A program made the position numbers and the translations under genes. Of a stretch of DNA of 17,088 nt, positions 8,396-17,088 are shown in pieces. How positions within the stretch are numbered: position 1 is the first letter of the stretch; the number at the start of each line of letters is the position of its first letter. The notes below the pieces were generated by a model. That model had not been told where the DNA came from and did not search any database. It saw only the letters and a program-made list of their open reading frames with translations. Origin of the DNA: Ruaniaceae bacterium (lineage in GTDB: Bacteria; Actinomycetota; Actinomycetes; Actinomycetales; Actinomycetaceae). The stretch is taken from assembly GCA_030450655.1 (NCBI GenBank), contig JAKDIE010000005.1, positions 1 through 17,088 of the forward strand, in the 5' to 3' direction.

Positions 8396-11300
8396 TGCCC
8401 CGCAGAGATGATCTGAGCTCTGTGCTTGTCATCGGTTCCGGCCCGATCGTTATTGGGCAGGCCGCCGAGTTTGACTACTCCGGCACCCAGGCGTGCCGCG
8501 TGTTGAAGTCCGAGGGACTGCGGGTGATCCTCGTGAACTCCAACCCGGCCACCATCATGACCGATCCGGAGATCGCCGATGCCACGTACGTTGAGCCGAT
8601 CACCCTCGAGGTGGTCACCGCCATCATCGAGAAGGAACGGCCCGATGCACTCTTGCCCACGCTGGGCGGGCAGACGGCGCTGAACACTGCCGTTGCTCTC
8701 CACGAGGCGGGTGTGCTGGAGAAGTACGGGGTCGAGATGATCGGCGCGAAGGTCGATGCCATCAAGGCCGGCGAAGACCGTGAGCTCTTCAAGCACGTCG
8801 TGGCTCGCTGTGGGGCCGAGGTGGCTCGCTCGGCGATCGCCCACACGATCGAGGAATGCCACGAGATCGTAAAGGATCTGGGATACCCGATCGTGGTACG
8901 CCCGTCCTTCACCATGGGCGGACTGGGCTCCGGCATCGCATTTGACGCCGCAGAACTGCAACGCATCGCGGGGGCAGGGTTGTTCTACTCGCCCACCACC
9001 GAGGTACTCCTGGAGGAGTCCATCCTTGGGTGGAAGGAGTTCGAGCTCGAACTCATGCGCGATCACTCGGATAACACCGTGGTGGTCTGCTCGATCGAGA
9101 ATGTGGATCCCGTTGGTGTTCACACTGGTGACTCGATCACGGTTGCGCCGGCGCTCACTCTCACCGATCGCGAGTTTCAGAACCTCCGGGACATTGGCAT
9201 CGCCGTGATCCGCGAGGTGGGCGTGGATACGGGAGGCTGCAATATCCAGTTCGCGATCCACCCCGAGACGGGCCGGGTGGTGGTTATCGAGATGAACCCT
9301 CGGGTCTCGCGCTCGTCGGCACTCGCCTCGAAGGCCACCGGTTTCCCGATCGCCAAAATCGCCGCGCGACTCGCGATCGGCTACACCCTCGACGAGATTC
9401 CGAACGACATCACGCTCTCCACGCCCGCGTCCTTCGAGCCCACACTCGACTATGTGGTCGTGAAGGTGCCGCGCTTCGCCTTCGAGAAGTTCCGCGCCGC
9501 GGATCCCCGTCTCACCACCACCATGAAATCGGTGGGCGAAACGATGGCGCTCGGACGCAACTTCACCGAGGCACTCGGTAAGGCGATGCGATCGATCGAT
9601 CAGAAGGATTCCGAGTTCCACTGGCGCGGCCCCGTACCGAGCCCCGCAGAGACTCGCGCACTCGTAGAAAAGGCCGCGATTTCGACCCAGGAGCGACTGA
9701 TCACCGTGCAGCAAGCGCTGCGTGGCGGAGCGACCATTGAGGAACTCTACGAATCCACGGCGATCGATCCGTGGTTCCTCGATCAGATTCAGCTCATCAA
9801 CGAGGTTGCTGAGCGCGTGGCCGCAGCGCCCGCGTTGAGTGCCGAAGTCCTCCGCCCGGCGAAGAAACACGGACTCTCGGATGTGCAGATCGCCGAGCTT
9901 CGCGGGCTCACCGATAACACCGTTCGCGAGATTCGCCGCGCCTATGGACTCCATCCCGTCTACAAGACTGTGGACACATGCGCCGCCGAGTTTGCCGCGC
10001 TCACCCCGTATCACTACTCGAGCTACGACCAGGAGACGGAGGTGGGGCCGCGCGAGCGCCCGGCGGTCCTGATCCTCGGATCCGGACCCAACCGCATCGG
10101 GCAAGGCATCGAGTTTGACTACTCGTGCGTGCACGCCACGATGGCGCTCTCGGACCGCTTCGAGACCGTGATGGTCAACTGCAACCCCGAGACCGTTTCG
10201 ACCGACTATGACACGGCCGATCGTCTGTACTTCGAACCCCTCACCTTTGAGGACGTGATGGAGGTCTATGAGGCCGAACTCGCAGTCGGCCCCGTTGCCG
10301 GTGTGATCGTGCAACTCGGTGGGCAGACCCCGCTCTCGCTCGCCGACCGCCTCCACGAGGCCGGCGTACCGATCATGGGAACCCCTCCCTCGGCAATCGA
10401 CGCCGCCGAGGATCGCGCCGCCTTCGGAGTGGTCCTTGAGAAGGCCGGCCTTCCAGCACCCGCGTATGGGACGGCCACCTCCGCGAGCGAAGCCCGCGAG
10501 ATCGCCCAGAGGATTGGCTTCCCGGTGCTCGTGCGCCCCAGCTACGTGCTCGGCGGCCGTGGCATGGAGATCGTGTTCGAGACCGATCAGATGGACGACT
10601 ACCTGGCCCGTGCGGATCTGGGATCGGCCACAGGTCCTCTCCTGATCGACAAGTACCTTGATGATGCAATCGAGATCGACGTGGATGCGCTCTACGACGG
10701 CACGGAGCTCTTCCTCGGCGGCATCATGGAGCACATCGAGGAGGCCGGAATCCACTCCGGTGACTCGGCGTGCGTGCTGCCGCCGGTTCACCTCGGCGGC
10801 GAGGTGCTGCAACGCATCCGTCAGTCCACGGAGGCGATCGCCGCAGGAGTGGGCGTGCGCGGCCTCATCAACATCCAATACGCGCTCACCTCGGACATTC
10901 TGTACGTGATCGAGGCGAATCCGCGCGCATCGCGCACCGTTCCGTTCGTCTCGAAGGCCACCGGTGTGCCGCTGGCCAAGATGGCGGCGCGAATCATGGC
11001 AGGGGAGACGATCGCAGATCTGCGCGCGGCCGGTGTCTTACCTCCGGACGATTTCACGGTCTTCTCCGAGAATGCCCCCGTGTGCGTCAAAGAGGCGGTG
11101 CTTCCGTTCAAGCGGTTCCTGACTCGGGAGGGCAAGGTGGTTGACGCGATCCTCGGTCCGGAGATGCGCTCCACGGGCGAGGTCATGGGTATCGATCGCA
11201 CGTTCCCCCGCGCCTTCGCGAAATCGCAGGCTGCGGCGTACGGCGGCCTCCCCACGAGCGGGACTGCGTTCATTTCGGTGGCTGATCGGGATAAGCGTTC

Positions 11301-11673
11301 GATGATCTTCCCGATCGCGCATCTCGCGCAGGCCGGGTTCGCGATCACGGCCACCGCGGGCACGGCAGCCGTGCTGCGGCGCAATGGCATCGACGCAACG
11401 GTGGTGCGAAAGGCGTCTCAAGGAATCGGCCCGAATGGCGAACCCACGATCGTGGAGCTCATCAATAGTGGCGAGATCGATATGGTCGTGAACACGCCGA
11501 ATGGGCAGGGTGCTCGCATCGATGGCTACGAGATTCGCACGGCCACCACTGCTGCGGACAAGGCGATCGTGACCACAATGCAGCAGCTTTCGGCCGCCGT
11601 CCAGGCGATCGAGACGATGGGGGAGCCGTTCTCGGTGACCTCGCTGCAGGACTACTACCGCGAGGCGCTCTAG
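8395..11673 (+). CDS. carB: carbamoyl-phosphate synthase large subunit
   Basis: CarB makes carbamoyl phosphate from bicarbonate, ammonia and two ATP, for both pyrimidines and arginine. At 1092 residues it has the full duplicated layout. The first carboxyphosphate half starts with [21 protein letters not shown] (residues 10-29 as [20 protein letters not shown]). The oligomerisation region lies at about 400-550. The second half begins near 557 with [20 protein letters not shown], and the MGS-like allosteric domain covers about 957-1075. ATP-grasp segments such as [15 protein letters not shown] and [15 protein letters not shown] and the matched [18 protein letters not shown] and [18 protein letters not shown] repeats are intact in both halves. 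The SD is AAAGGA at 8384-8389. The long antisense frame beneath it is a codon-bias shadow. Confidence 0.98.
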   Translation: MPRRDDLSSVLVIGSGPIVIGQAAEFDYSGTQACRVLKSEGLRVILVNSNPATIMTDPEIADATYVEPITLEVVTAIIEKERPDALLPTLGGQTALNTAVALHEAGVLEKYGVEMIGAKVDAIKAGEDRELFKHVVARCGAEVARSAIAHTIEECHEIVKDLGYPIVVRPSFTMGGLGSGIAFDAAELQRIAGAGLFYSPTTEVLLEESILGWKEFELELMRDHSDNTVVVCSIENVDPVGVHTGDSITVAPALTLTDREFQNLRDIGIAVIREVGVDTGGCNIQFAIHPETGRVVVIEMNPRVSRSSALASKATGFPIAKIAARLAIGYTLDEIPNDITLSTPASFEPTLDYVVVKVPRFAFEKFRAADPRLTTTMKSVGETMALGRNFTEALGKAMRSIDQKDSEFHWRGPVPSPAETRALVEKAAISTQERLITVQQALRGGATIEELYESTAIDPWFLDQIQLINEVAERVAAAPALSAEVLRPAKKHGLSDVQIAELRGLTDNTVREIRRAYGLHPVYKTVDTCAAEFAALTPYHYSSYDQETEVGPRERPAVLILGSGPNRIGQGIEFDYSCVHATMALSDRFETVMVNCNPETVSTDYDTADRLYFEPLTFEDVMEVYEAELAVGPVAGVIVQLGGQTPLSLADRLHEAGVPIMGTPPSAIDAAEDRAAFGVVLEKAGLPAPAYGTATSASEAREIAQRIGFPVLVRPSYVLGGRGMEIVFETDQMDDYLARADLGSATGPLLIDKYLDDAIEIDVDALYDGTELFLGGIMEHIEEAGIHSGDSACVLPPVHLGGEVLQRIRQSTEAIAAGVGVRGLINIQYALTSDILYVIEANPRASRTVPFVSKATGVPLAKMAARIMAGETIADLRAAGVLPPDDFTVFSENAPVCVKEAVLPFKRFLTREGKVVDAILGPEMRSTGEVMGIDRTFPRAFAKSQAAAYGGLPTSGTAFISVADRDKRSMIFPIAHLAQAGFAITATAGTAAVLRRNGIDATVVRKASQGIGPNGEPTIVELINSGEIDMVVNTPNGQGARIDGYEIRTATTAADKAIVTTMQQLSAAVQAIETMGEPFSVTSLQDYYREAL

Positions 11674-12488
11674 TGGAGGCTCTCTTCCACGCGATGGAGC
11701 GTTCGCAGGTGTGCGTGGGAATCGACCCTCATGCGTCGCTCCTCGCCGCGTGGCGTCTGCCGGATACGGCCGACGGCGCCCGCGAGTTCTCGCTGGGCGT
11801 GGTCGACGAGTTGGCGGGCTCGGTAGCGGCCCTTAAGCCACAATCGGCGTTCTACGAGCGCTTCGGGTCCGCCGGGATCGCGATCCTGGAAGAGCCGCTG
11901 GCCCTCGCCCGTGCCCGTGGCGTCTTCACGATCCTGGACGTGAAACGCGGGGACATAGGCTCCACCATGGGTGCCTACGCGGATGCCTATCTGCGCCCCG
12001 GGGCGCCGTTGGAGGCCGATGCGATCACGGTGAGTCCCTTTCTGGGGCCGGGCTCCCTCGCCCCAGCAGTGACCCTGGCACGAAAGCACGCGAAGGGCGT
12101 ATTCGCCTTGTGTCTCACCTCGAACCCCGATGGCCCCGTGGTCCAGCACGCCACGATCGCCGGCTCGCATGGGGGGAGTGGATCGAGCGTGGCGCGAGCC
12201 ATCTGCGAGTGGGCCACGTCAGAGAACTCGGTGGCGCCCACGGTGGGCCTGGTCATCGGGGCGACTGTGGGGGACGCCGTCGTCCGAAATGGGCTCGATC
12301 TCGTGGGTTCGGGCGCCGCGATCCTCGCGCCGGGCCTCGGCGCGCAGGGCGCGCAGGCACGCGATCTGCCCGCAGTGTTCGGCACTGCGGTCCCGCAGGT
12401 GCTCGGATCGATCTCACGGGCGATTCTGCAGCGCGGTCCCGGAAACATGGCGCAGGCGGTGGCCGAGTTCGAGGTGCGTGCGCCGTGA
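11673..12488 (+). CDS. pyrF: orotidine 5'-phosphate decarboxylase (type 2)
   Basis: PyrF decarboxylates OMP to UMP, the last step of the pathway. The 271-residue length and the motif ILDVKRGDIGSTMGAYADAY (Lys91, Asp94) place it in the longer type 2 family found in mycobacteria, rather than the roughly 230-residue Escherichia coli type. The N-terminal CVGIDPHASLL and KPQSAFYERFG are also family segments. It starts with GTG at 11673, one base into the carB TAG (TAGTG), with GAGG at 11662-11665 as SD. It ends in a GTGA overlap with gmk. In many actinobacteria mihF (mIHF) sits between pyrF and gmk; there is no room for it here. Confidence 0.95.
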   Translation: MEALFHAMERSQVCVGIDPHASLLAAWRLPDTADGAREFSLGVVDELAGSVAALKPQSAFYERFGSAGIAILEEPLALARARGVFTILDVKRGDIGSTMGAYADAYLRPGAPLEADAITVSPFLGPGSLAPAVTLARKHAKGVFALCLTSNPDGPVVQHATIAGSHGGSGSSVARAICEWATSENSVAPTVGLVIGATVGDAVVRNGLDLVGSGAAILAPGLGAQGAQARDLPAVFGTAVPQVLGSISRAILQRGPGNMAQAVAEFEVRAP

Positions 12489-13045
12489 CTGGACGTCTTG
12501 TGGTTATCGCCGGGCCGTCCGGGGTGGGGAAGGGGACGGTGGTGCGGCGCTTGCGCATGCTGTACCCGGAGCTCTGGTTGTCCATCTCGGCGACCACACG
12601 CGCGCCGCGCCCCGGCGAGAGGGACGGCGTGGAATATCACTTCATCAGCGATGAGGAGTTTCTTCTCCTCGAGCGGAGCGGTGGAATGCTTGAGACCGCC
12701 GAGGTCTTTGGATTAAATCGCTACGGGACGATGGCCGCGCCCGTGGACGAGGCGGTGGCGCGCGGCAATATCGCGTTGCTGGAGATCGATCTCGATGGCG
12801 CACGGCAGGTGAAGGCCCGGCGCCCCGAGGCTCTCACCGTCTTCATCGCGCCTCCTGGCTTCGACGAACTCGTACGGCGGCTCGAAGGACGCGGGACGGA
12901 GACTCCCGAGTCCGTTGCGGCGCGCCTCGCGACTGCGCGCGAAGAGCTCTTAGCCATCGACGAATTCGATGCAGTTGTGGTGAACGACTCAGTCGAGGCG
13001 GCGGCACGCGAGCTTGCAGAAATCATTGGTCTTCCGTCACGGTAG
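12485..13045 (+). CDS. gmk: guanylate kinase
   Basis: Gmk phosphorylates GMP to GDP, so it serves purine rather than pyrimidine nucleotides although it sits in this operon. From GTG 12485 the protein has 186 residues, in the usual range. The P-loop GPSGVGKGT is at 10-18, the GMP-binding region is SATTRAPRPGERDGVEYHFI, and FGLNRYGTMAAPVDEA and LLEIDLDGARQVK follow. The frame is open far upstream (to 12110) within pyrF, but residues before GTG 12485 have no gmk similarity, and the GTGA overlap with pyrF fits the operon's pattern. The SD is weak (GAGG at 12471-12474). Its stop TAG is the start of a probable rpoZ -10. Confidence 0.95.
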   Translation: MTGRLVVIAGPSGVGKGTVVRRLRMLYPELWLSISATTRAPRPGERDGVEYHFISDEEFLLLERSGGMLETAEVFGLNRYGTMAAPVDEAVARGNIALLEIDLDGARQVKARRPEALTVFIAPPGFDELVRRLEGRGTETPESVAARLATAREELLAIDEFDAVVVNDSVEAAARELAEIIGLPSR

Positions 13046-13048
13046 ACT
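13043..13048 (+). promoter_or_regulatory. probable -10 element for rpoZ
   Basis: TAGACT is identical to the proposed pyr -10 and again overlaps the upstream stop codon, here that of gmk. It lies 30 bases before the rpoZ start. The nearest TTG-type -35 candidate, TTGCAG at 13014-13019, is 23 bp away, which is too far for a standard promoter, so a -10-driven promoter is inferred. Confidence 0.42.
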
Positions 13049-13078
13049 CTTCAAGAGAATCCGAATGAAAGGCACCAC

Positions 13079-13342
13079 GTGTCCGGTACCGTTGCGCAGC
13101 CCACTGGCATCACCAACCCTCCGATCGATGAACTCCTCTCGACTGTGGAGTCCAAGTACAGCCTGGTGATCTACGCCGCCAAGCGCGCCCGCCAGATCAA
13201 CTCCTACAATTCGCAACTCCAGGAGGGGTTGCTCGAGTTCGTTGGCCCACTCGTGCCGGCCGCGCAGGAGGACAAGACGCTGTCGATCGCCATGCGCGAG
13301 ATCAACGAGGGCATGCTCACGATGGAATCCACGGGCTCCTGA
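13079..13342 (+). CDS. rpoZ: DNA-directed RNA polymerase omega subunit
   Basis: Omega is a small assembly subunit that binds the beta-prime C-terminus of RNA polymerase. The 87-residue protein has the core signature [16 protein letters not shown] at 26-41, preceded by the actinobacterial [10 protein letters not shown] segment, and a C-terminal [13 protein letters not shown] (66-78). GTG 13079 has GAAAGG at 13067-13072 as SD. A 33-nt gap separates it from gmk. The stop overlaps the coaBC ATG by one base (TGATG). The order gmk-rpoZ-coaBC-metK-priA is conserved in actinobacteria. Confidence 0.95.
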   Translation: MSGTVAQPTGITNPPIDELLSTVESKYSLVIYAAKRARQINSYNSQLQEGLLEFVGPLVPAAQEDKTLSIAMREINEGMLTMESTGS

Positions 13343-14514
13343 TGCTCGTTCTCCTCGGTGTCTCCGGGGGGATTGCCGCGTACAAGGCGGTTCATATCGC
13401 GCGCGGGCTCCTCATCGCGGGGCATGACGTGCGCGTGATCCCGACTCGCGGCGCCCTCACGATGGTGGGTGCGGCGACCTGGGAAGGTATCACCGGACAC
13501 CCGGTGTCCGACGGCGTCTTCGACGAGCCGAGCGTCCACGTGCAACTTGGGCGTGCAGCGGACCTGTTCATCGTTGCCCCCGCGACTGCACACACGCTCG
13601 CTCGACTCGCACACGGCCTGGCCGATGACCTCCTGACCTCGACCGCACTCATGGCGAACTGCCCCGTGCTCGTGGCGCCGGCGATGCACACCCAGATGTG
13701 GCAGAACGCCGCCACCCAATCGAACGTTGCACTGCTGCGCGAGCGTGGCGTGCACGTGATCGGCCCCGATGCTGGACCGCTCGCCGGGGGCGATTCCGGT
13801 CTTGGGCGAATGAGTGAGCCCGACGACGTCCTGGCCCGCGCGCTGGAACTGCTTGCACCCGCTCCGCTGGACCTGGCGGGTGTGCGGGTGCTGATCACTG
13901 CGGGAGGGACGCGCGAGCCGCTCGACCCGGTGCGGTACCTGAGTAATCGCTCCTCCGGGCGTCAAGGGTTTGCCCTTGCTGCCGCTGCCGCACGCCGGGG
14001 TGCGGAGGTCATCGTTGTTGCGGGGAGCGTAGATGTCAGTGGCCAGGTGGAGACTGTGCACGTGGAGACAGCGTTGGAGATGCGTGAGCAGGTGATGAGC
14101 CGCGCGCCCGAGAGCGACGTGATCATTATGTCCGCCGCCGTGGCCGATTACCGCGCAGCGCAAACCACCGCGCACAAGATGAAGAAGCAGGACTCTCTCA
14201 CCCTTGAGCTGACCCGAAACCCGGACATTCTCCGCGAACTGGTGGAGCGCCGCAGGGAGGGCCAAATCATCGTGGGATTCGCAGCGGAAACTGGCGACGA
14301 GTCGAAGACTGCCGCCGAGCACGCGGCCGAGAAGGCACGGCGCAAGGGCGCGGATCTGCTCGCGTTCAACGTGGTTTCTACCACCGAGGGTTTCGGGGAC
14401 GTTCCGAACACCGTGACTCTCCTGGATGCCCAGGGCCGCGCCGTGGGGCATGCCAATGGAACGAAGACCGAGGTCGCTGAGGCGATCCTCGATGAGATCG
14501 TGAGGATGAGATGA
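13342..14514 (+). CDS. coaBC: bifunctional phosphopantothenoylcysteine decarboxylase / phosphopantothenate--cysteine ligase
   Basis: CoaBC carries out two successive coenzyme A steps: CoaB joins 4'-phosphopantothenate to cysteine using CTP, and CoaC decarboxylates the product with FMN. The 390-residue protein has CoaC first ([11 protein letters not shown] at 6-16, catalytic-type His66, [15 protein letters not shown]) and CoaB from about 180 ([34 protein letters not shown], then HKMKK). Two classic CoaC positions differ from E. coli: the PAMN Asn is His116 (PAMHTQMW) and the ACGD Cys is Gly149 (LAGGDSG). I recall similar substitutions in other actinobacteria but could not check. The gene overlaps rpoZ by 1 nt and metK by 4 nt. 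Confidence 0.95.
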   Translation: MLVLLGVSGGIAAYKAVHIARGLLIAGHDVRVIPTRGALTMVGAATWEGITGHPVSDGVFDEPSVHVQLGRAADLFIVAPATAHTLARLAHGLADDLLTSTALMANCPVLVAPAMHTQMWQNAATQSNVALLRERGVHVIGPDAGPLAGGDSGLGRMSEPDDVLARALELLAPAPLDLAGVRVLITAGGTREPLDPVRYLSNRSSGRQGFALAAAAARRGAEVIVVAGSVDVSGQVETVHVETALEMREQVMSRAPESDVIIMSAAVADYRAAQTTAHKMKKQDSLTLELTRNPDILRELVERRREGQIIVGFAAETGDESKTAAEHAAEKARRKGADLLAFNVVSTTEGFGDVPNTVTLLDAQGRAVGHANGTKTEVAEAILDEIVRMR

Positions 14515-15701
14515 CCCTTCGCCCGTTTACTTCTGAAAGCGTGACGGAGGGGCACCCGGATAAGGTCTGCGACCGGATCTCGGACGCAATCCTTGACGAA
14601 CTCCTGCGCCAGGACCCGTACGCCCGCGTGGCCGTCGAGACTGTCGTCACCACGGGCCTCGTACACGTGGTGGGTGAAGTGACAACCGAGGACGCCTACG
14701 CGGACATCCCAGGGATCGTGCGCCGCGAGGTCAACCAGATCGGCTACACCTCCTCGGAGATCGGCTTCGACGGCGATTCGTGCGGCGTCCTCGTCTCGAT
14801 CGGCGAGCAGTCCCCGGATATCAGCGAGGGCGTGAACAAGTCCCTCGAGGCACGCTCGGGACGCTCAGCCGATTCCCTTGACGATCAGGGTGCGGGCGAC
14901 CAGGGCACCATGTTCGGGTACGCCTGCACCGAGTCCAGCGCACTTATGCCGATGCCGATCTTCCTCGCGCACCGGCTCTCGGAGCGACTGACGGCGGTGC
15001 GAACGGCGGGCATCGTCGAGGGGCTGCGGCCCGATGGCAAGACCCAGGTGACGCTCGGCTATGAGGGAATCGTTCCGCGTTCCATCGACACGCTCGTGAT
15101 TTCCTCCCAGCACGAGGCCGCAGCCTACGACGGTCTCAAGGACGCCATTCATGCCCACGTGATTGAGCCCGTGCTCGCGGAACACGCTGGCGCCCTTGAT
15201 CGCTCCGATATGACAGTTCACGTGAATCCAGCAGGACCCTTCGTGATTGGTGGTCCGATGGGAGACGCGGGGCTCACGGGCCGCAAGCTCATCGTGGACA
15301 CCTACGGCGGTTCGGCACGCCATGGGGGAGGGGCATTCTCGGGCAAGGATCCATCGAAGGTGGACCGTTCGGCGTCGTATGCCATGCGATGGGTTGCGAA
15401 GAATATCGTGGCGGCTGGTCTCGCCGACCGGGTGGAGCTCCAGGTGGCATACGGAATTGGCATGGCACACCCGATTGGCCTCTTCGTTGAGACCTTCGGG
15501 ACCCATCACGTCGATCCCGCGCGAATTGAGTTGGCCGTCAAGGAAGTCTTTGACCTGCGTCCCGCCGCGATCATCCGTGATCTCGATCTCTTGCGCCCAA
15601 TCTACAAAGCGACGTCCAATTATGGGCACTTTGGACGTGACGGCTTCCCGTGGGAATCCACAGCTCGCGTGGAGGCACTGCGCGCGGCAGTCGGCGTGTG
15701 A
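14511..15701 (+). CDS. metK: S-adenosylmethionine synthase
   Basis: MetK makes S-adenosylmethionine from methionine and ATP. The 396-residue length is standard. Signatures are [12 protein letters not shown] at 7-18, [12 protein letters not shown] at 127-138, [20 protein letters not shown] at 247-266 and the P-loop-like [17 protein letters not shown] at 272-288. The start ATG 14511 overlaps the coaBC TGA (ATGA) and has GAGG at 14502-14505 upstream. No S-box or other SAM riboswitch is possible at this junction because the gene is embedded in coaBC. The priA start follows 12 nt after the stop. Confidence 0.98.
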   Translation: MTLRPFTSESVTEGHPDKVCDRISDAILDELLRQDPYARVAVETVVTTGLVHVVGEVTTEDAYADIPGIVRREVNQIGYTSSEIGFDGDSCGVLVSIGEQSPDISEGVNKSLEARSGRSADSLDDQGAGDQGTMFGYACTESSALMPMPIFLAHRLSERLTAVRTAGIVEGLRPDGKTQVTLGYEGIVPRSIDTLVISSQHEAAAYDGLKDAIHAHVIEPVLAEHAGALDRSDMTVHVNPAGPFVIGGPMGDAGLTGRKLIVDTYGGSARHGGGAFSGKDPSKVDRSASYAMRWVAKNIVAAGLADRVELQVAYGIGMAHPIGLFVETFGTHHVDPARIELAVKEVFDLRPAAIIRDLDLLRPIYKATSNYGHFGRDGFPWESTARVEALRAAVGV

Positions 15702-15713
15702 TTCGATGAGGGA

Positions 15714-17088
15714 GTGACCGAGCTTCCCGGACTTGAGATACCGCGCCCCCACGTGCGCGCAGCCCAAGTGCTGCTCGAAACACCCTTGCCCCATCTCGAT
15801 CAACCATTCGATTACGCATTGCCCGAAGGGCTCGATGCCCCGGTCGGTTGCCGCGTAAAGGTCCCCTTTGGTGGGCGGCGTCACGACGCGTTCGTGATCG
15901 GGCACGATGCGCCGTCTCACACAGGGCGCCTCTTGCCGCTCACCAAGGTCGTTTCGCCCCTCGCCGTGCTGACCCCTGAGATCTACGAGTTGTGCGAGGC
16001 GGTAGCCCGGGCGATGGCGGGATCCACTCCGGACGTGGTCCGGCTAGCGGTTCCTCCGCGTGCCGCACGCATTGAAACAGCCGCCAACCTCGACCCAGGA
16101 CCGATGCCGATTGTCCCCAAGGCCACTGTCCCGGCCTGGAAAGAGTATGTGGGCGGCACGGAGTTCCTGCACCTCCTGCGTGAGGGAGAATCGCCCAGAG
16201 CCGTGTGGACCGCGCGTCCCGGGGTGGAAGGGGGCACACCACGCTGGCACAACGATATGCGTAGCGCGGTGGCGGCATGCCTTTCCTCGGGGCGCCGAGT
16301 GCTCGTGGTGGTCCCCACGGTTGCGGCCGTGCTCGCCTTGAGCGCGGTACTCTCGGACTTGGGTTCCATCGTCCAGCAACACGGGGAACTGACTCCACCG
16401 GACCGCTACAGGGCGTTTCTCCGCATGCTGGCTGGGCAATGCGACATCGTGGTTGGAACGCGAAGCGCGGTGTTCGCTCCAGTGCCCGATCTTGGTCTCG
16501 TCATCATCTGGGACTGTGACAACGAGAACCTCACCGAACAGCACGCTCCGTACCCAACCGCGCTTCACGCGGTGGTGCGGCGGCGCGGTACCGCTGTGCT
16601 CATCGGCTCGCTCTCTCGTCCGGTACGGGCGCAGCTTCTCGTGCACGATGGGTGGGCGGGCGAAATCGCGCCCACGCGTGCCACGTTTCGTGCGCTCGCT
16701 CCCCGAGTGGAAGCCCCGAGCGCCGCCGATCTTCGGGGTGATGGCGCTCGCCTGCCAGAGGCGGCATTCCGGATGCTGCGCGCGGCGCTCGAGCGCGGGC
16801 CCGTGCTCATCCACACGCCCCGCGCCGGATACCTACACTCGGTCCGATGCGCTGACTGTGGTGAGGCGGTGCAGTGCCCGCACTGCCACGGGCCAATCAC
16901 GATTCGTCCCGCTGGAACAGTATGTGGGTGGTGTGGTCGCTCTGTCGCCGTGTCCTGCGCGCACTGTGGGGGCACGCGCGTGAAGGCGTACCGCGTGGGC
17001 ACAGAGCGGACGGGGGAGGAGTTTGGCAGGCAGTTCCCGTCCATCCCCATCGTTATGTCGAACGCGCGCACGGGTGTGACCCGGACGC
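15714..17088 (+). CDS. priA: PriA-like primosomal protein N' without helicase motifs (3' truncated)
   Basis: The first 458 codons are present and the frame is open to the window edge; the family is usually 650-700 residues. The N-terminal DNA-binding domain is recognisable (VRAAQVLLETPLPHLDQPFD, then YALPEGL and VPFGGR near 40-60). The zinc-binding region has four CxxC pairs at Cys379/382, 388/391, 404/407 and 415/418. The ATPase core is degenerate. Where PriA has a GxTGSGKT Walker A, this reads ARPGVEGGTPRW (167-178), and the DEAH-box position reads IIWDCDNEN (264-272). Loss of these motifs is known for actinobacterial PriA, which is annotated as probably not an active helicase. GTG 15714 is the probable start (adjacent GAGGGA); GTG 15753 is an alternative. 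It follows metK by 12 nt. Confidence 0.88.
   Translation, partial: MTELPGLEIPRPHVRAAQVLLETPLPHLDQPFDYALPEGLDAPVGCRVKVPFGGRRHDAFVIGHDAPSHTGRLLPLTKVVSPLAVLTPEIYELCEAVARAMAGSTPDVVRLAVPPRAARIETAANLDPGPMPIVPKATVPAWKEYVGGTEFLHLLREGESPRAVWTARPGVEGGTPRWHNDMRSAVAACLSSGRRVLVVVPTVAAVLALSAVLSDLGSIVQQHGELTPPDRYRAFLRMLAGQCDIVVGTRSAVFAPVPDLGLVIIWDCDNENLTEQHAPYPTALHAVVRRRGTAVLIGSLSRPVRAQLLVHDGWAGEIAPTRATFRALAPRVEAPSAADLRGDGARLPEAAFRMLRAALERGPVLIHTPRAGYLHSVRCADCGEAVQCPHCHGPITIRPAGTVCGWCGRSVAVSCAHCGGTRVKAYRVGTERTGEEFGRQFPSIPIVMSNARTGVTRT

Noticed and set aside
8392..10878. 828-codon open frame on the minus strand under carB
   Set aside because: It is antisense to an intact, strongly conserved carB and its translation is Arg/His/Gly-rich without any family motif. 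Such frames arise from high-GC codon bias.
12110..12484. Long N-terminal extension of gmk inside pyrF
   Set aside because: The extra 125 codons are out-of-frame pyrF sequence without kinase similarity. GTG 12485 gives a normal-length guanylate kinase.
13204..14451. 415-codon minus-strand frame opposite rpoZ/coaBC
   Set aside because: It is a codon-bias shadow: low-complexity His/Arg/Gly composition, and the plus-strand genes are unambiguous.
14480..14511. SAM riboswitch before metK
   Set aside because: metK starts inside coaBC with no leader space, and no S-box-like elements were seen.
1..17088. Mobile elements, CRISPR arrays, tRNA/rRNA genes or a novel defence or biosynthetic system
   Set aside because: No transposase, integrase, direct-repeat array or RNA gene was recognised. 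All of the window except short junctions is accounted for by conserved housekeeping genes.

Overview
The window is a 17 kb block of housekeeping genes from a high-GC Gram-positive bacterium. By eye the G+C is in the mid-60s (not counted). The best fit is an actinobacterium, possibly Actinomycetaceae or a relative. The reasons are the gene order alaS-ruvX-mltG-aroC-aroK-efp-nusB-pyrRBC-carAB-pyrF-gmk-rpoZ-coaBC-metK-priA, an EF-P with a PGKGP loop, a PyrR-type translational leader, a PriA without helicase motifs, and frequent GTG starts. I cannot name a genus. Every gene is on the + strand. The two end genes (alaS, priA) are cut by the window.

Region 1 (1-3355) holds the 3' end of alaS, ruvX (Holliday junction resolvase-like / 16S rRNA processing), mltG (peptidoglycan lytic transglycosylase), aroC (chorismate synthase) and a strongly diverged shikimate-kinase-like gene. 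Genes are joined by 1-19 nt overlaps. Region 2 (3390-4402) is efp and nusB, for translation and transcription elongation. Region 3 (4400-13045) is the pyrimidine operon. It starts with a probable promoter and a PyrR-binding RNA hairpin that takes in part of the pyrR Shine-Dalgarno sequence. It continues with pyrR, pyrB, pyrC, carA, carB and pyrF, then gmk. Region 4 (13043-17088) is rpoZ, coaBC, metK and the 5' two thirds of priA.

The operon makes carbamoyl phosphate (CarAB), carbamoyl aspartate (PyrB), dihydroorotate (PyrC) and finally UMP from OMP (PyrF), under feedback from PyrR. The dihydroorotate dehydrogenase (pyrD) and orotate phosphoribosyltransferase (pyrE) steps must be encoded elsewhere. 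No intrinsic terminator was seen anywhere, and only three gaps exceed 12 nt: 3356-3389, 4403-4462 and 13046-13078. At each of them the stop codon of the upstream gene forms the first bases of a plausible -10 hexamer (TAAGAT, TAGACT, TAGACT).

I found no mobile element, CRISPR array, RNA gene or novel multigene system. The points most worth a second look are the shikimate-kinase-like protein lacking several substrate-binding residues, the PyrR leader, the stop-codon/-10 coincidences, and genes absent from a conserved order (aroE, aroB, mihF).
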